A DNA stretch of 64,000 nt from Pelodera strongyloides (taxonomy: Eukaryota > Nematoda > Chromadorea > Rhabditida > Rhabditidae), in assembly GCA_036852015.1 (NCBI GenBank), contig JAANDG010000214.1:155130-219129 (forward strand), written 5' to 3'. The position numbers and the translations under genes were made by a program. Under the pieces are notes generated by a model. It searched no databases. It was not told the DNA's origin and saw only the letters and a list, made by a program, of their open reading frames with translations. How positions within the stretch are numbered: position 1 is the first letter of the stretch; every line of letters starts with the position of its first letter. Below, piece by piece: positions 50,346 to 60,562 of the stretch.

Positions 50346-50672
50346 CTTATTGTCAGGCCCCACATCACTTGGTCACTTATTAGTAGGCAGTTGTCGTAAG
50401 TCGCTTCATATTTAGGGAAACCATTTGGTTTCAAACCGTGATTTATGCAAATTTAAATTACAGTACACAACTTTATAATACTAATACACATGTGTATAAT
50501 ACTAAAGCTTGATCCTCAGCTTCTGCATAAACAACATTCCTCTGCGTGCTCCTTGATATGCAATTTCAAGAAGGCATTCAGTACTGGCGGTTTCCTGTTT
50601 CTGTGTAAATATTCACTCACAAAAGGGTAGAATGGTAGGGAGCGGGATAGAACGGAGCCTAAGCTTAACGCA

Positions 50673-50821
50673 AGCGAAATACCGGCCAGTTTTTGAAACG
50701 TAACGAGTAGGACTATAAATTAGAATACAAAATCGAGCTAAATTCGACCAAGTTAGCATAAATATGTACGTAAGAAGTCAGTTGTCCACAATGTGTTTCA
50801 AAAACCGGCCAGTATTACGAT
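50673..50821. mobile_element. MITE family A copy
   Basis: Left AGCGAAATACCGGCCAG, right CCGGCCAGTATTACGAT, TTAA at 50822-50825. Confidence 0.8.
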
Positions 50822-51204
50822 TTAACTTCTTTGTGGAGATACAAGAATTCTTATTGTTGTTTTCCACGTATTGAAAACTTTGCTGTGATTTTTAGACTTT
50901 GCAAACAATTTTCAAAAAATAACACCTTCAAAACTAAGCAACGGCAATTTTCAATACGCAAAAGTAACAATACTGTACACTGCACCTGCAGGCATTGTGT
51001 CGCTTCACAATAAAAATGAGCTTATTTTTTTTACACAATACACACTGACTGAGTGTATAGATAGACTAGAAAGATCTTCCTTAGCAAGCATAACTAATTA
51101 AAAATGCAAATTGTCTCAAAACGCTTGTCTGCATCTGTTTCTATGTGGCAACGGTGCTTTGTTGCCGATAACACAGGAAAACGGAATAATTGTTGAACCC
51201 ACAG

Positions 51205-51420
51205 AAAGCTGTCGGTCACCAAATGGTTTTCAGCGAAAAAACCGTTTGGTGCCTGTTCAATGACTTCGTGACCGCGTGGTGACCATTTGGCGACGGTTTC
51301 CTAGAAAACTTGGTCACGTTCAAAGTCACCAAGAGCTAGTTAATTTCAATTCGTTCTGGGCACCAATCAATAAATATCCTTCTTGTCAAATGGGTTGGCC
51401 CAAGAAAACTACCAGCGTAC
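51205..51420. repeat. Dispersed repeat with inverted CCATTTGGTGACC cores, copy 2
   Basis: GGTCACCAAATGG near 51215 and GTGACCATTTGGCG near 51281 are inverted; a CAAATGGGTTGGCCCA follows as in copy 1. It sits just downstream of the third small membrane protein gene. Confidence 0.6.
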
Positions 51421-51509
51421 CGTTATCAATTTTCTATTCTTATCATTTTTACAAAACTATTCTAAAGAATGTTCTGAACGCATATTGATAAACATGATTT
51501 AAGAAAAAG

Positions 51510-51515
51510 TTTATT
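51510..51515 (-). terminator. Polyadenylation signal of the third small membrane protein gene
   Basis: AATAAA on the minus strand, 18 nt beyond the stop codon at 51533-51535; same spacing as at 41813-41818. Confidence 0.45.
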
Positions 51516-51532
51516 ATGCAATATTGGCAAAT

Positions 51533-52575
51533 TCACAAATTTTCAATATCCGTAGGATCATCAATGGTTTTGTGATACTTTTTCTGGACCACTTTTTGAC
51601 CACATTTGGACACTAAGTACAGTATCCCGAAAAATATCAATATCAGGGCACAAATCAGTACTCCGTACAGTGGATCAAGTGGCCAGTTGCGGAATTTGTC
51701 GGACGCAACTTTCTGAAATGAAAAATGATGAAACCACTAGTTACTTGTGGTCATCATGAAAAATAGACAGTAATTATTGGCATATGCCCATAAAGAGATG
51801 TGGCTCAAAATTTTAGCTTACCCAAACAAATAAATGATTTAAGTAATAACCTGCAGCGTGACTACTACATAAATAAACAATATTATGAAATGGATTAATT
51901 AATATTGGATTCAAAGCTCACCCCGATCCTTTCTGCATTTTGGATTGTTTGATTCTCTTTCGTGAAAGTATCCTGAATATTCTGCCACGTAAGTTTTGCA
52001 CGATTTACGATAGAATCACCGGAGTCGCTTACCTGAAAGTAAGTAACAAGTAAAGTAATGAACCTCGATGGTTGCGCAGTCATTATGCCACACGACTGGC
52101 AACTGGAATACACAGGATACAGGAAACCGAAAAGTAAAAAAAAATCGGATTACACCGTAGTCACACCAAAAAAACTCCGATCATGCTCAAAGAAAACTCC
52201 GATTCTGTGATCCGAGTCTTTTTGGAGCATGATCCGAGTTTTTTTGTTGTTTTTCCAACACTATGTAGCAAGATAGAAAAATATAACTTGATGGTTGTGC
52301 AGTGTATCCACACCAAAAGTGAGCAATTTTGAACTTGCGCGGTAGCTGCGCCACAAGTGCGCCACTGGAGTGCCAACTTAAATTGTATGGCTTCACAGAT
52401 CCTTGACGCGAAGGTACTGGAAAACCGGGTAAAATTTAAAAGAAAAAAGGCACACCGTATATTCGATATCGTGTACTTGTCCCACCAAACGTTCGATTTG
52501 AAACTTGACCCGGTCGATACTAGCTTTTTGTGTCGTAGAGGAGGGGTAGTATATTGATGTTGAAGGGAAATCCAT
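51533..52575 (-). CDS. Small single-pass membrane protein with N-terminal helix, third member
   Basis: Unrecognised. Exons 52456-52575, 51922-52032 and 51533-51712, all in phase 0, give 136 residues. The first exon starts MDFPSTSIYYPSS and runs into SIDRVKFQIERLVGQVHDIE. The second is helical and polar (SIVNRAKLTWQNIQDTF). The third carries one membrane helix at about residues 93-112 (YGVLICALILIFFGILYLVS), then a Lys-rich and Asp/Glu-ending tail. The ATG follows a CAG by 6 nt. Layout, exon phases and size match the two paralogues upstream, but residue identity is low, so common origin is an inference. AATAAA (minus) lies 18 nt past the stop. Confidence 0.55.
52168..52243. mobile_element. Small foldback element
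   Basis: AAAAAAACTCCGATCATGCTC and, inverted, GAGCATGATCCGAGTTTTTTT around a short centre, in the intron between exons 52032 and 52456. Confidence 0.65.
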
Positions 52576-53480
52576 AATATCTGCGGAATTAATAACGATA
52601 AGTTAAAACAACAATAAAAGGTAAATTGTTCGTGCGACAACGATCAATAATAAAACGAAATTGAGGGCTCTCAACTAATTTAATGTACATTTTATTAATT
52701 TGTTTAATGAATATTTTATTAAATTAATGACGGCAATATAACTTTACTAAGGTAAATGGAGTATTCTGTTTCATTAAAATAAACATATAACTAGGATAGG
52801 CAAGAAGCAGTTGTGACACAATCTCTACATAATAGCTTTCCCTATGAAAAGATTTTATGTTTTTGTGAAATTTGTATTTTGTTATTGAAAAATCTCTCAA
52901 TAATAATTTTCCCTATGCAATTATTTTATGTTTTTGAAAAATTTATATTTTGTAGAATAAAAATAAAGTAGTACGGTGTAACATTCGTATGCTAATAAGC
53001 GGCCGGCATTGTGTTCCCTATTGATTTCATGAGATACCTGAAGTAGGGGGAATGCATGTGCCGTCATACAAGGTAAACATTGAATATGAGACGCCCGCCG
53101 ATCAAAAGTGAACCCAAACTATATTTTACTAATTTATTCCGGTGAATTGTTTTGTCATGCATGTTGATGTAATGATAAAATAAAAGATTGTTATAAATAC
53201 TTAGTTTGAAAAAAATCCATGGACAAGTTTTCGATTCGGTTCCTAAACTAGGCATATGCCCGATATGTAACGCCAGAATGCCCAGAATATCAATTTCCAA
53301 TAGTTTATAAAGAGAACAAGAAAGTACAAGCGAGACGAAACTTATATGACTAAATATCAAACAACGTGCAGGAAAATGTTTATAAAAATCGATCAATACT
53401 TCAATCGATACTACTCATTGGCATAAAGCCAAAAACTGAATCTGTTTGTTGATAAGCCGGCTTCCCTGTGTTGGGTGTCT
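52576..53480. other. Intergenic, nothing recognisable
   Basis: AT-rich region upstream of the third small membrane protein gene and past the phosphatase 3' end. Confidence 0.4.
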
Positions 53481-53487
53481 CATAGAA

Positions 53488-53491
53488 GAGA

Positions 53492-53529
<38 letters not shown>

Positions 53530-53545
53530 ATAGAGAGAGATGTGA
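53488..53545. repeat. GA microsatellite
   Basis: About 55 bp of GAGAGA; a CT-rich tract follows at 53650-53800. Confidence 0.9.
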
Positions 53546-54267
53546 CGTGGTGAGTCATTTGAATAGGCACCGACGAACAATACAAACAGTGCAGACGAAA
53601 GCGGCGACGGTGACTTGAATTCAGTATTACGAAGGGATCGTACAATTCTCGCTCTATCTCTCCGTATCTCTGTCTCCCTTTCTCTCGTTCTCTGTCTATC
53701 TTTGTCTCCCTATAACTCCCCCTATTTCTCCTTCCATCAGCTTCTCTAACTATCTCTTGTACCCTCTCTGTGTCTGTGACTCTATCTCTCCCCCTTGAAT
53801 GTATTGAAAACGAAAGAGAGAATAGAAAGGGTGAAAACTTCCAAGCTTGGGATATACCGGTATGCTTGAGTTTAACAATACTGTAAAAAAAGCAGAAATC
53901 CTTTTATATAGCTTATGATCGAACTAAAAAAAAAAGAAAGAAAATGTAGAGAGAAGTATTGAAGAACACGAAAAACTTCCACAGGAAATCGCATGAAATT
54001 TGAAGTTTTTCGGTTTCTTCTGTGTACATTTTTTGGGAAACAATCAAAAAGCGCACATTTTCACACAGATCTCAAACCAGTTTGTTTCCGGAAAACAGTT
54101 TTCTAGTAAGGGGAAGATTCTGAGTAAAGTAATCGGCCGAAGTCCCGGTCCTTGATAATCCAATAACTGGTTTAAACACTCCTGTTTGAGGTATTTTCTT
54201 CATTATGGCTATGTTGCAACTTGATTGTGGCTTATGCTTTATGCTCCTGCACGCACACAACTCACAC

Positions 54268-54500
54268 CAACACACACACAGACACACACAGACACACACA
54301 GACACACCCAGACACACACAGACACACACAGACACACACAGACACACACAGACACACACAGACACACACAGACACACACATACACACACAGACACACACA
54401 GACACACACGACACACACAGACACACACAGACACACACAGACACACACAGACACACACAGACACACACAGACACACACAGACACACACGTACACACACAT
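54268..54500. repeat. Octamer ACACACAG microsatellite
   Basis: Close to 29 copies of ACACACAG with few variants. All frames on both strands are open through it, which is an artefact of the repeat. Confidence 0.95.
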
Positions 54501-54604
54501 ACACACACACAACACACACACATACACACGATACGAGCATGCAAATCAAAGGTGTTAAAAGGAAAATAGGTAAAGAAAGCAAATGAAACATTTTATGATA
54601 CAAA

Positions 54605-57600
54605 TCACAATTCTCTGTTCATTCTTCTCAATTGATTTAGACATCCAAGATCCCTCTGGTGACAGCCGGTAAATCGGAAATTGGAAATCGGAAAAGGAGT
54701 TCCGGGAGACGACTTTCGGAGTCTGAAAGGAGAACACTACTTTCAGGTTTCGGTTTCTCGGAATAGAGTAACTATTTAAAGTACTTGATCATTACAATGT
54801 ACTGTTGATGCTTAAAGTATTATTGACACTATTATTGATTGCTTATCGATGAAGTATTATTGATATTAAGATACTGGTGTAAATTTGGTGCCGGAAGCCT
54901 CGGACGGGTACCAAAAAATTGCATAGGATAATACAAAGGAAATGCGTAGGATATGCAAATTTCCCAAAGTAGGTACAATCCTGCTTTAATAAAATGTTTT
55001 TAAATAATAAATGCAGAAAAATGATTCACTTACCGAGTATCGTGAACATGAGCGGCATCTTTGATAATCCATACACTATCGACTATCTAAATGGTTGAGT
55101 TCAAACATTTTTATTTTTATTATAGTTATCTCACATCAAAGCAAAACGATATCAACAAAGCCAACACTAGCTTCAAAATATGTACCCTATACTAGCCTGG
55201 TACTTATTATGTATGCAATTACATTGCGCATTGACATGGTCTTCAACTAGTTACTAGTTACTAATAATTGTAGAAGTCGAGCTATTCTAGCAATAGTATT
55301 AAAAACGAACCGCATCATTCTTTTCGATGGAAATTTGTTCCAAATAGAAATGAGTGGTGTTCTTCACTGTGAGAATTGAATACCCGTAATCGTTGACTCT
55401 AAAAGGTTTTTTTAATTTTTATTTATTTTTGTCTCAATTGGAAAGTGTTCATCTTTATTCAATTGTGAAAAATGCATCGTAAAGAAATAATAAAGAAAAA
55501 ACAGACTGTTTAGCACTGAATGGCAGGGGGGGTTCCACAAAATCAGCATATCCAGAGTGGCAACCCTGAAGCAAAAAGTTTATAATAATAACCGCCGGAA
55601 GAGCTGTTAGCCTCCAAACTAGGAGCTAAGTGCCTTGCAAAGGTAGCCAAGACACCCGAATAGCTAAACTCCTATTAATTAAGAGTCGATATAAGCTTAG
55701 TCGCATGCACTAAATCTTACTTCTAAATATTATCATTAAAATATCGTTAAAAGATTACCGCAGATCCAGTGACAATGTAGATTGGAGCCTTGGCATTTGT
55801 ATATGGATCTGTCCCATCTGCTCCATTGAAGAAACTCTGTAACTTTCTTTATAAACCTTAGTTTAAACGGGGTCATATTTTTTATTTAGTTGCATATATG
55901 AGGTGTATCCTTCTTCATTCCAAGTTGCTTTAGAAATATTGAAGCAAAATGGTCCAAATCAAATACTGAACAGAACAGAGTAACATCAAGAAGCATGGAG
56001 GTAGCTTTACGTCCACTTTAAATACTATAATATTTATATGAAGTCAATTACCTTAGAAGCAATTGGATAAAATCGTTCATAGGAATGTTCGTGACCCCAA
56101 AAGGCAATGTCCATCCCACTCTGTAGGAATAGGTCCTCAAGACCAGGCATGCCCAAGAATCCTGTACGGATCTAAAGAAAATATTATATATTTAAAGCGA
56201 AATACCGGCCGGTTCGAAAAACCGGCCGGTATTTCGCTTTAAAGTATATTTGCTAATTTTAGTGAAGAATTAGTTATTCGGAAGTTTTCTTGAATTTCTT
56301 TAAGAAAACCGCGCCACTGCAAAAACTCCTCTATGCCTACTTTTGAGCTGTATCCTTTTCCACAAAAATTGCAACTTAAAACACAAATTACATAAATATC
56401 AAAAACCTAACAATTTTATTTTCAAACGCCGTGCACTCTCCAGAATTGTCATTGCTACAGTAGAAAGGGCGATGTTGGTAGCTGATCAGCCAAGGGGTCT
56501 TGGACCGGTCGACCCTCTAAATAATACTTTATTTTCATATAAAAACACTAACTTGCACCTGAGAAGCGCTAATTTCCCATCAAACTTAAGTCCATGTCGT
56601 TTACAGTAAAGTTGAGCAAAGTCGAGGCTACATATAGACAGTGCGCTATTATAGTATGCATACGTAGACCAGAGAAAGCACAGACTTATTTGGTCTGTGT
56701 ACATTTTTGTCCACTTGTCGTATTGTAAGTTCCAATGTTTCAGTTGTACAGTAAAAAGTGAACGCTTTACTGTTACTACTGTTACTTGGTAATATAAAAA
56801 GAAAACAAACAGCAAAATCCTTCTTCAGCCAATTGTACTGTGTGTAGACCGAGTCCATTCCGTACGTATAAAAATATCCATAGTTTTCAGTGTTGATACC
56901 GACAAAATGAATTGGACCAACGTTAAAACTGCAAAAAAATCATCTAATACATTTTTATGTAGAAACAGCTTCTGTATAAAATACCTTGTTCGCACTTAAC
57001 ATACAATTCATATCCTTTTACAAATACTAGGGTCGGAATTCAGAATTCGGACATGAAATTAGAATAGGTCTTAGAATAAGGAAGCATTGTAGGTCATATG
57101 GAGTTAGACAGTTAGACTGTGCCCCCGGAAGATATAGCCATGGTAGTTATGCTGCTGTTCGATAGGCAATGACTGCGGTAGAAATACTGTCGTAAGACAC
57201 AATCATGGTATTTCTATGTTTTACTGACTACCATAGGTCATACCTATAGAACATTCCATCATCCGATCCCTCTTTTGGCATCACGAATCTTTGCTTGTAA
57301 TTAGTAAAGTTGAGCCCATCATCCTCGTGATTACCGGCAATTACCATATAGGGCACTGAGTGAAATTAGTTTTATTGAAATCGAGGCCTCAATACTTGGC
57401 CACTCTAAGGAAATGGCCACGAGCGAAAAAAACTCGTGGAAGTAACTAATTGTCAGTTTTTTTTTTGCAACATCCAATCAGGGGTCAGCCACCCATTTCA
57501 TCCTATCATAGAGGAAAGCATTTGCCATGTATCCTACAGTATCTAACAATGAGCAAGACACACAACTGGGTCGTGGCTGCCTAAAATATTCTAGCGCCAC

Positions 57601-58911
57601 CGCCCTTTCTGTGTGTTAATAAATATTTAATAAAAAATAGCGGCCGGTTTTTGAAACACGTCGAGTAGACCAGTTATGAAGTGTATGGAAATGAACATAA
57701 ATTAGAATAAAAATCGAGCTAAATGCGAGCAATTTAGTATAAATACGTAAGAATTCAATTGTCCACGATCTGTTTCAGAAACCGGCCGGTATTTCGCTTT
57801 AAATAAACGAATAACAGTGTAATTTAACAACAACGTTAGCTTACTTGAAGCCATGATTGGTTCCAATTTGTTCATATATCCGTCACCCACGGTACCATTG
57901 TCCGAATGAAGGTCATATGCAATATCTCCTGAAAAACCAATACAATTATGAAATTCCGATGTTTACTTATAACAGTGATCGAGCAAGCCTCAAAACGCGG
58001 AGGGTTATGTTCTGTAGTAAATTATTGTACTAGCATCTTTTGAACATTTTGAATATTGATTAGCAGAACCTTCTCATTAGAGTACATTGGTAGCAATTTC
58101 GGTTGCGGAGTAAACTACCGCATTTGGAAGTGCTACATTTTGTTTCGATAATAAACAAACAAAAAAATTCTCACCCACGTGGATTACCATATCAAAGCGT
58201 CCCTTTGCTGCTTCAGCCAGTAAACTATCGATACTCTGTCCGTTACCCTGGAAAAATAGTAATAAACATTTACGCATCTCCAACTGTATGTTATATGCAG
58301 TCATTTAACTACTTAAAATTTTCGTTAGCTATCACGAAATGGTTGTAGTAACTAAAACGGCGAATGAATGAATATTATTAGAATTACAACAAGTGATACC
58401 TTATAATCCACGCCCGTCAGCCCAAGGTCTCCAAAAATACATATCTTCAAATCTTTCGCTACAGCGGGAAGTGTTTTGAAAGAAAACGTTTGAGCACGAC
58501 CATCAATTTTGTAATCTAAATTAAACTTTGTGGAGCTGCACATATACATAACACTGGGGTAGTTCTGGTGTTTAACCTCACTTGTGAACAATATATGATT
58601 CACTTCATTTGGGCATTATGCTTCGAAAACTTGACAGGCTCGACAGGGTTGTATAAAGCTGTTCAACTGATAAGTTACTGCGACGAAAAGCGCAATCATA
58701 CATTACGATCACAGTGCGCAAATGGTTAAGCAAAAAAATTATACATATAAATAATAAAGCTCACAATATTTGGTATCCTTTTGCAGTCCCTTTAGTGTGA
58801 CATTATGGTTGAACCTCTGTATTCCTCCGTAAACCCAAGAATAAGGAGTACTTTGGCCGCCAGGAACCAGATTACTCTCAGAAGTGCCATAGGAAAGAGT
58901 AGTAGCAGAAC
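54605..58911 (-). CDS. Purple acid phosphatase (ACP7-like metallophosphoesterase), 5'-partial
   Basis: Dinuclear-metal acid phosphatase, normally secreted or lysosomal. Exons: 58765-58911, about 58400-58543, 58175-58247, 57845-57928, 57244-57355, 56811-56928, 56412-56516, 56052-56171, 55759-55836, 55507-55565, 55311-55398, 55034-55086 and, less surely, 54605-54722. All five metal-ligand blocks are visible: [32 protein letters not shown] and [12 protein letters not shown]. The C-terminal [20 protein letters not shown] is typical of the family. The first exon seen is the N-terminal fibronectin-like part ([10 protein letters not shown]). The signal peptide and start were not found upstream. The junction between the first two exons could not be phased: the nearest good acceptor is one base off. 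A full MITE and a 43-bp mini-foldback lie in introns. Confidence 0.88.
54893..54988. mobile_element. Degraded MITE, palindromic-family relative
   Basis: Contains ATTGCATAGGATAATAC and GCGTAGGATATGCAAATTT like the arms of 34712-34874, and ends CTGCTTTAA. Confidence 0.45.
56196..56238. mobile_element. 43-bp minimal foldback, family A ends only
   Basis: AGCGAAATACCGGCCGG, 9 nt, then CCGGCCGGTATTTCGCT, flanked by TTAA at 56192-56195 and 56239-56242. It lies about 20 nt upstream of the phosphatase exon 56052-56171. Confidence 0.9.
57637..57798. mobile_element. MITE family A copy in a phosphatase intron
   Basis: Left end truncated (GCGGCCGGTTTTTGA), right ACCGGCCGGTATTTCGCT and TTAA at 57799-57802. 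Confidence 0.8.
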
Positions 58912-58984
58912 CTTGAAATTAAATTAGTGGAAGAAGTAATTCATTGGAGAACTTTTGGAAAAACTACAAGCTACAGACCTAGAC

Positions 58985-59110
58985 TAATGTCGTCAACCGG
59001 CACCGCACACAGCCGCGGCGCATCCAACGAATGCACCAAAAACCGGAATCTGTGTGCACGGTGAGCTGCGCATCCACGAACTCAGTCGGGGATTCTAATC
59101 GCCATGTCAT
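58985..59110 (-). other. GC-rich patch upstream of the phosphatase exons
   Basis: The minus strand holds open segments (e.g. SLDAPRLCAVPVDD) but nothing that matches the missing phosphatase N-terminus. It could be an exon of something else. Confidence 0.2.
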
Positions 59111-59309
59111 TGAATTCAATATGTAGTCTTTAACTCTATTTCCACGTCCACGTTTGAAAGACTTTTCTAATGATAATGAGAAGGAGTAAGCAATAAAGAG
59201 AACAGTTAAATAAAATCGAATAATTACGGCAAGCCGATCAGAAAAGCTATTTGGTATAGAAACAGTCTTATGTAGAAATGGAAAGTAGTTAAAATATTAA
59301 GTGCGTAAT

Positions 59310-59410
59310 GTGTAAATTTGGTAGGGGACCTCGTTTCGACCCCATAGTCATATACGAGGATTTATGCCACCGGGGTGGGGTCATCTTCAGTATGATGCCC
59401 CGGTGGAATA
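59310..59410 (-). other. Structured region 3' of the Penelope-like RT, hammerhead-like
   Basis: Minus strand has CUGAAGA, then U, then the stem GACCCCA paired to UGGGGUC, then GAAAC and GUC. These are hammerhead-ribozyme core boxes, known from the terminal repeats of Penelope-like elements. An extra base in stem II and no visible stem I pairing argue for a degenerate copy. Confidence 0.35.
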
Positions 59411-59570
59411 TAGTATTAGGAATTGATAGATTTAATACTAACGTATAGCGAGAAAGGAGATATGCGTAGCAAATAGAGTTAATTTTCTAATTTCTAAGTG
59501 TTAGTATAGATAATATGTATGTATGGTGTAGTGTGCGTGGCTGATGTGCGCCCTATGTTGGCAGGAATGC

Positions 59571-60562
59571 TCACGGCAAGTTCAGTGACCTAACCCACCT
59601 ACCCAATGTGTCAGGGGTTGAGTTATATTTGTATGAGATAATGGGATAGCGATTAATTGATTTATGTATGCAACTTATAACAATATTAAATGGATATTCA
59701 TTTCTTATGAGCTTTTTGATGAATTCCTTGATCTTTGTTTTGAACTGTGAAAGATCAGATGTACATCTTTGAATTCTGAGTACTTCTCCTAGTATACAAT
59801 TAAGTTTGATAGTAGGACTGATGTGAGTGTCATACATGGGGAACCTATTTACCTCAAATGTATAATCATCGGTTTTGTTATAAAGGGATATGTTCCATCT
59901 GTCGTTTGCTCTTTTGAGGAACAGATCTAGAAACGGTGCTTCTTGGTTATTGGAATTTGCCTTTTCCAGGACAAGTGTGTCAGGGTAAATGTCGTTAAGA
60001 ATGTCCGGGATGTGATCATCTTTGAAAAAAATAATAATGTCATCCATATATCTTTTTATGCACATTTGGAAACCTAAATTTTGGTTAGTTGGGATTTTGA
60101 GGTATTTGAATTCCATCATTGAGAGTGTTAAGTCAGCTAATAAGGGAGACGCGTTACCACCTTGTGGAACGCCTTTTGTTTGATGAAATAATTTATTTTG
60201 GAACAACAGGTAGCTGTTTTCCACAATATACTTGACCATATGTTTTATGTGATCTTTGGTGAAGCATTCTTTGGAATATATGTCTGTATAATAACATGAT
60301 TTAAAGGAGACGTTTAGGAATTCTTTTCCCGAGTTCTTAAAGCATAGTTCAATCAGTTCAAATATGTTATCCAGCACGCAAGTGTGCGGCAGGTTAGTAA
60401 ATAGACTACTAAAGTCATTAACTGCAATTTTGTCAAATTTATTAATATGTGGATTTTCGGAAATACTAAGTGAATTGTCAATAGAAAAGTAGCATATTTT
60501 CTTATTATTCCAATTAGTAACAGCGTTGCAATAATTTTTAAGATGCTTCCTTAAATGTTTAA
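59571..60562 (-). pseudogene. Penelope-like RT, catalytic half
   Basis: Open frame with NDFSSLFTNLPH (motif A, catalytic Asp in D-F-S-S-L), GVPQGGNASPLLAD (motif B), RYMDDIIIFF (motif C, YMDD) and APFLDLFLKR (motif D/E region). It continues in phase with the half at 63279-63715 once the TTAA element is ignored. It ends about 60 residues after the thumb-like region, before any endonuclease. The frame itself has no stop, so this half decayed little. Confidence 0.85.

Noticed and set aside
54205..54586. Long open frames of His/Thr/Asp or Cys/Val on both strands
   Set aside because: Pure products of the ACACACAG octamer repeat.
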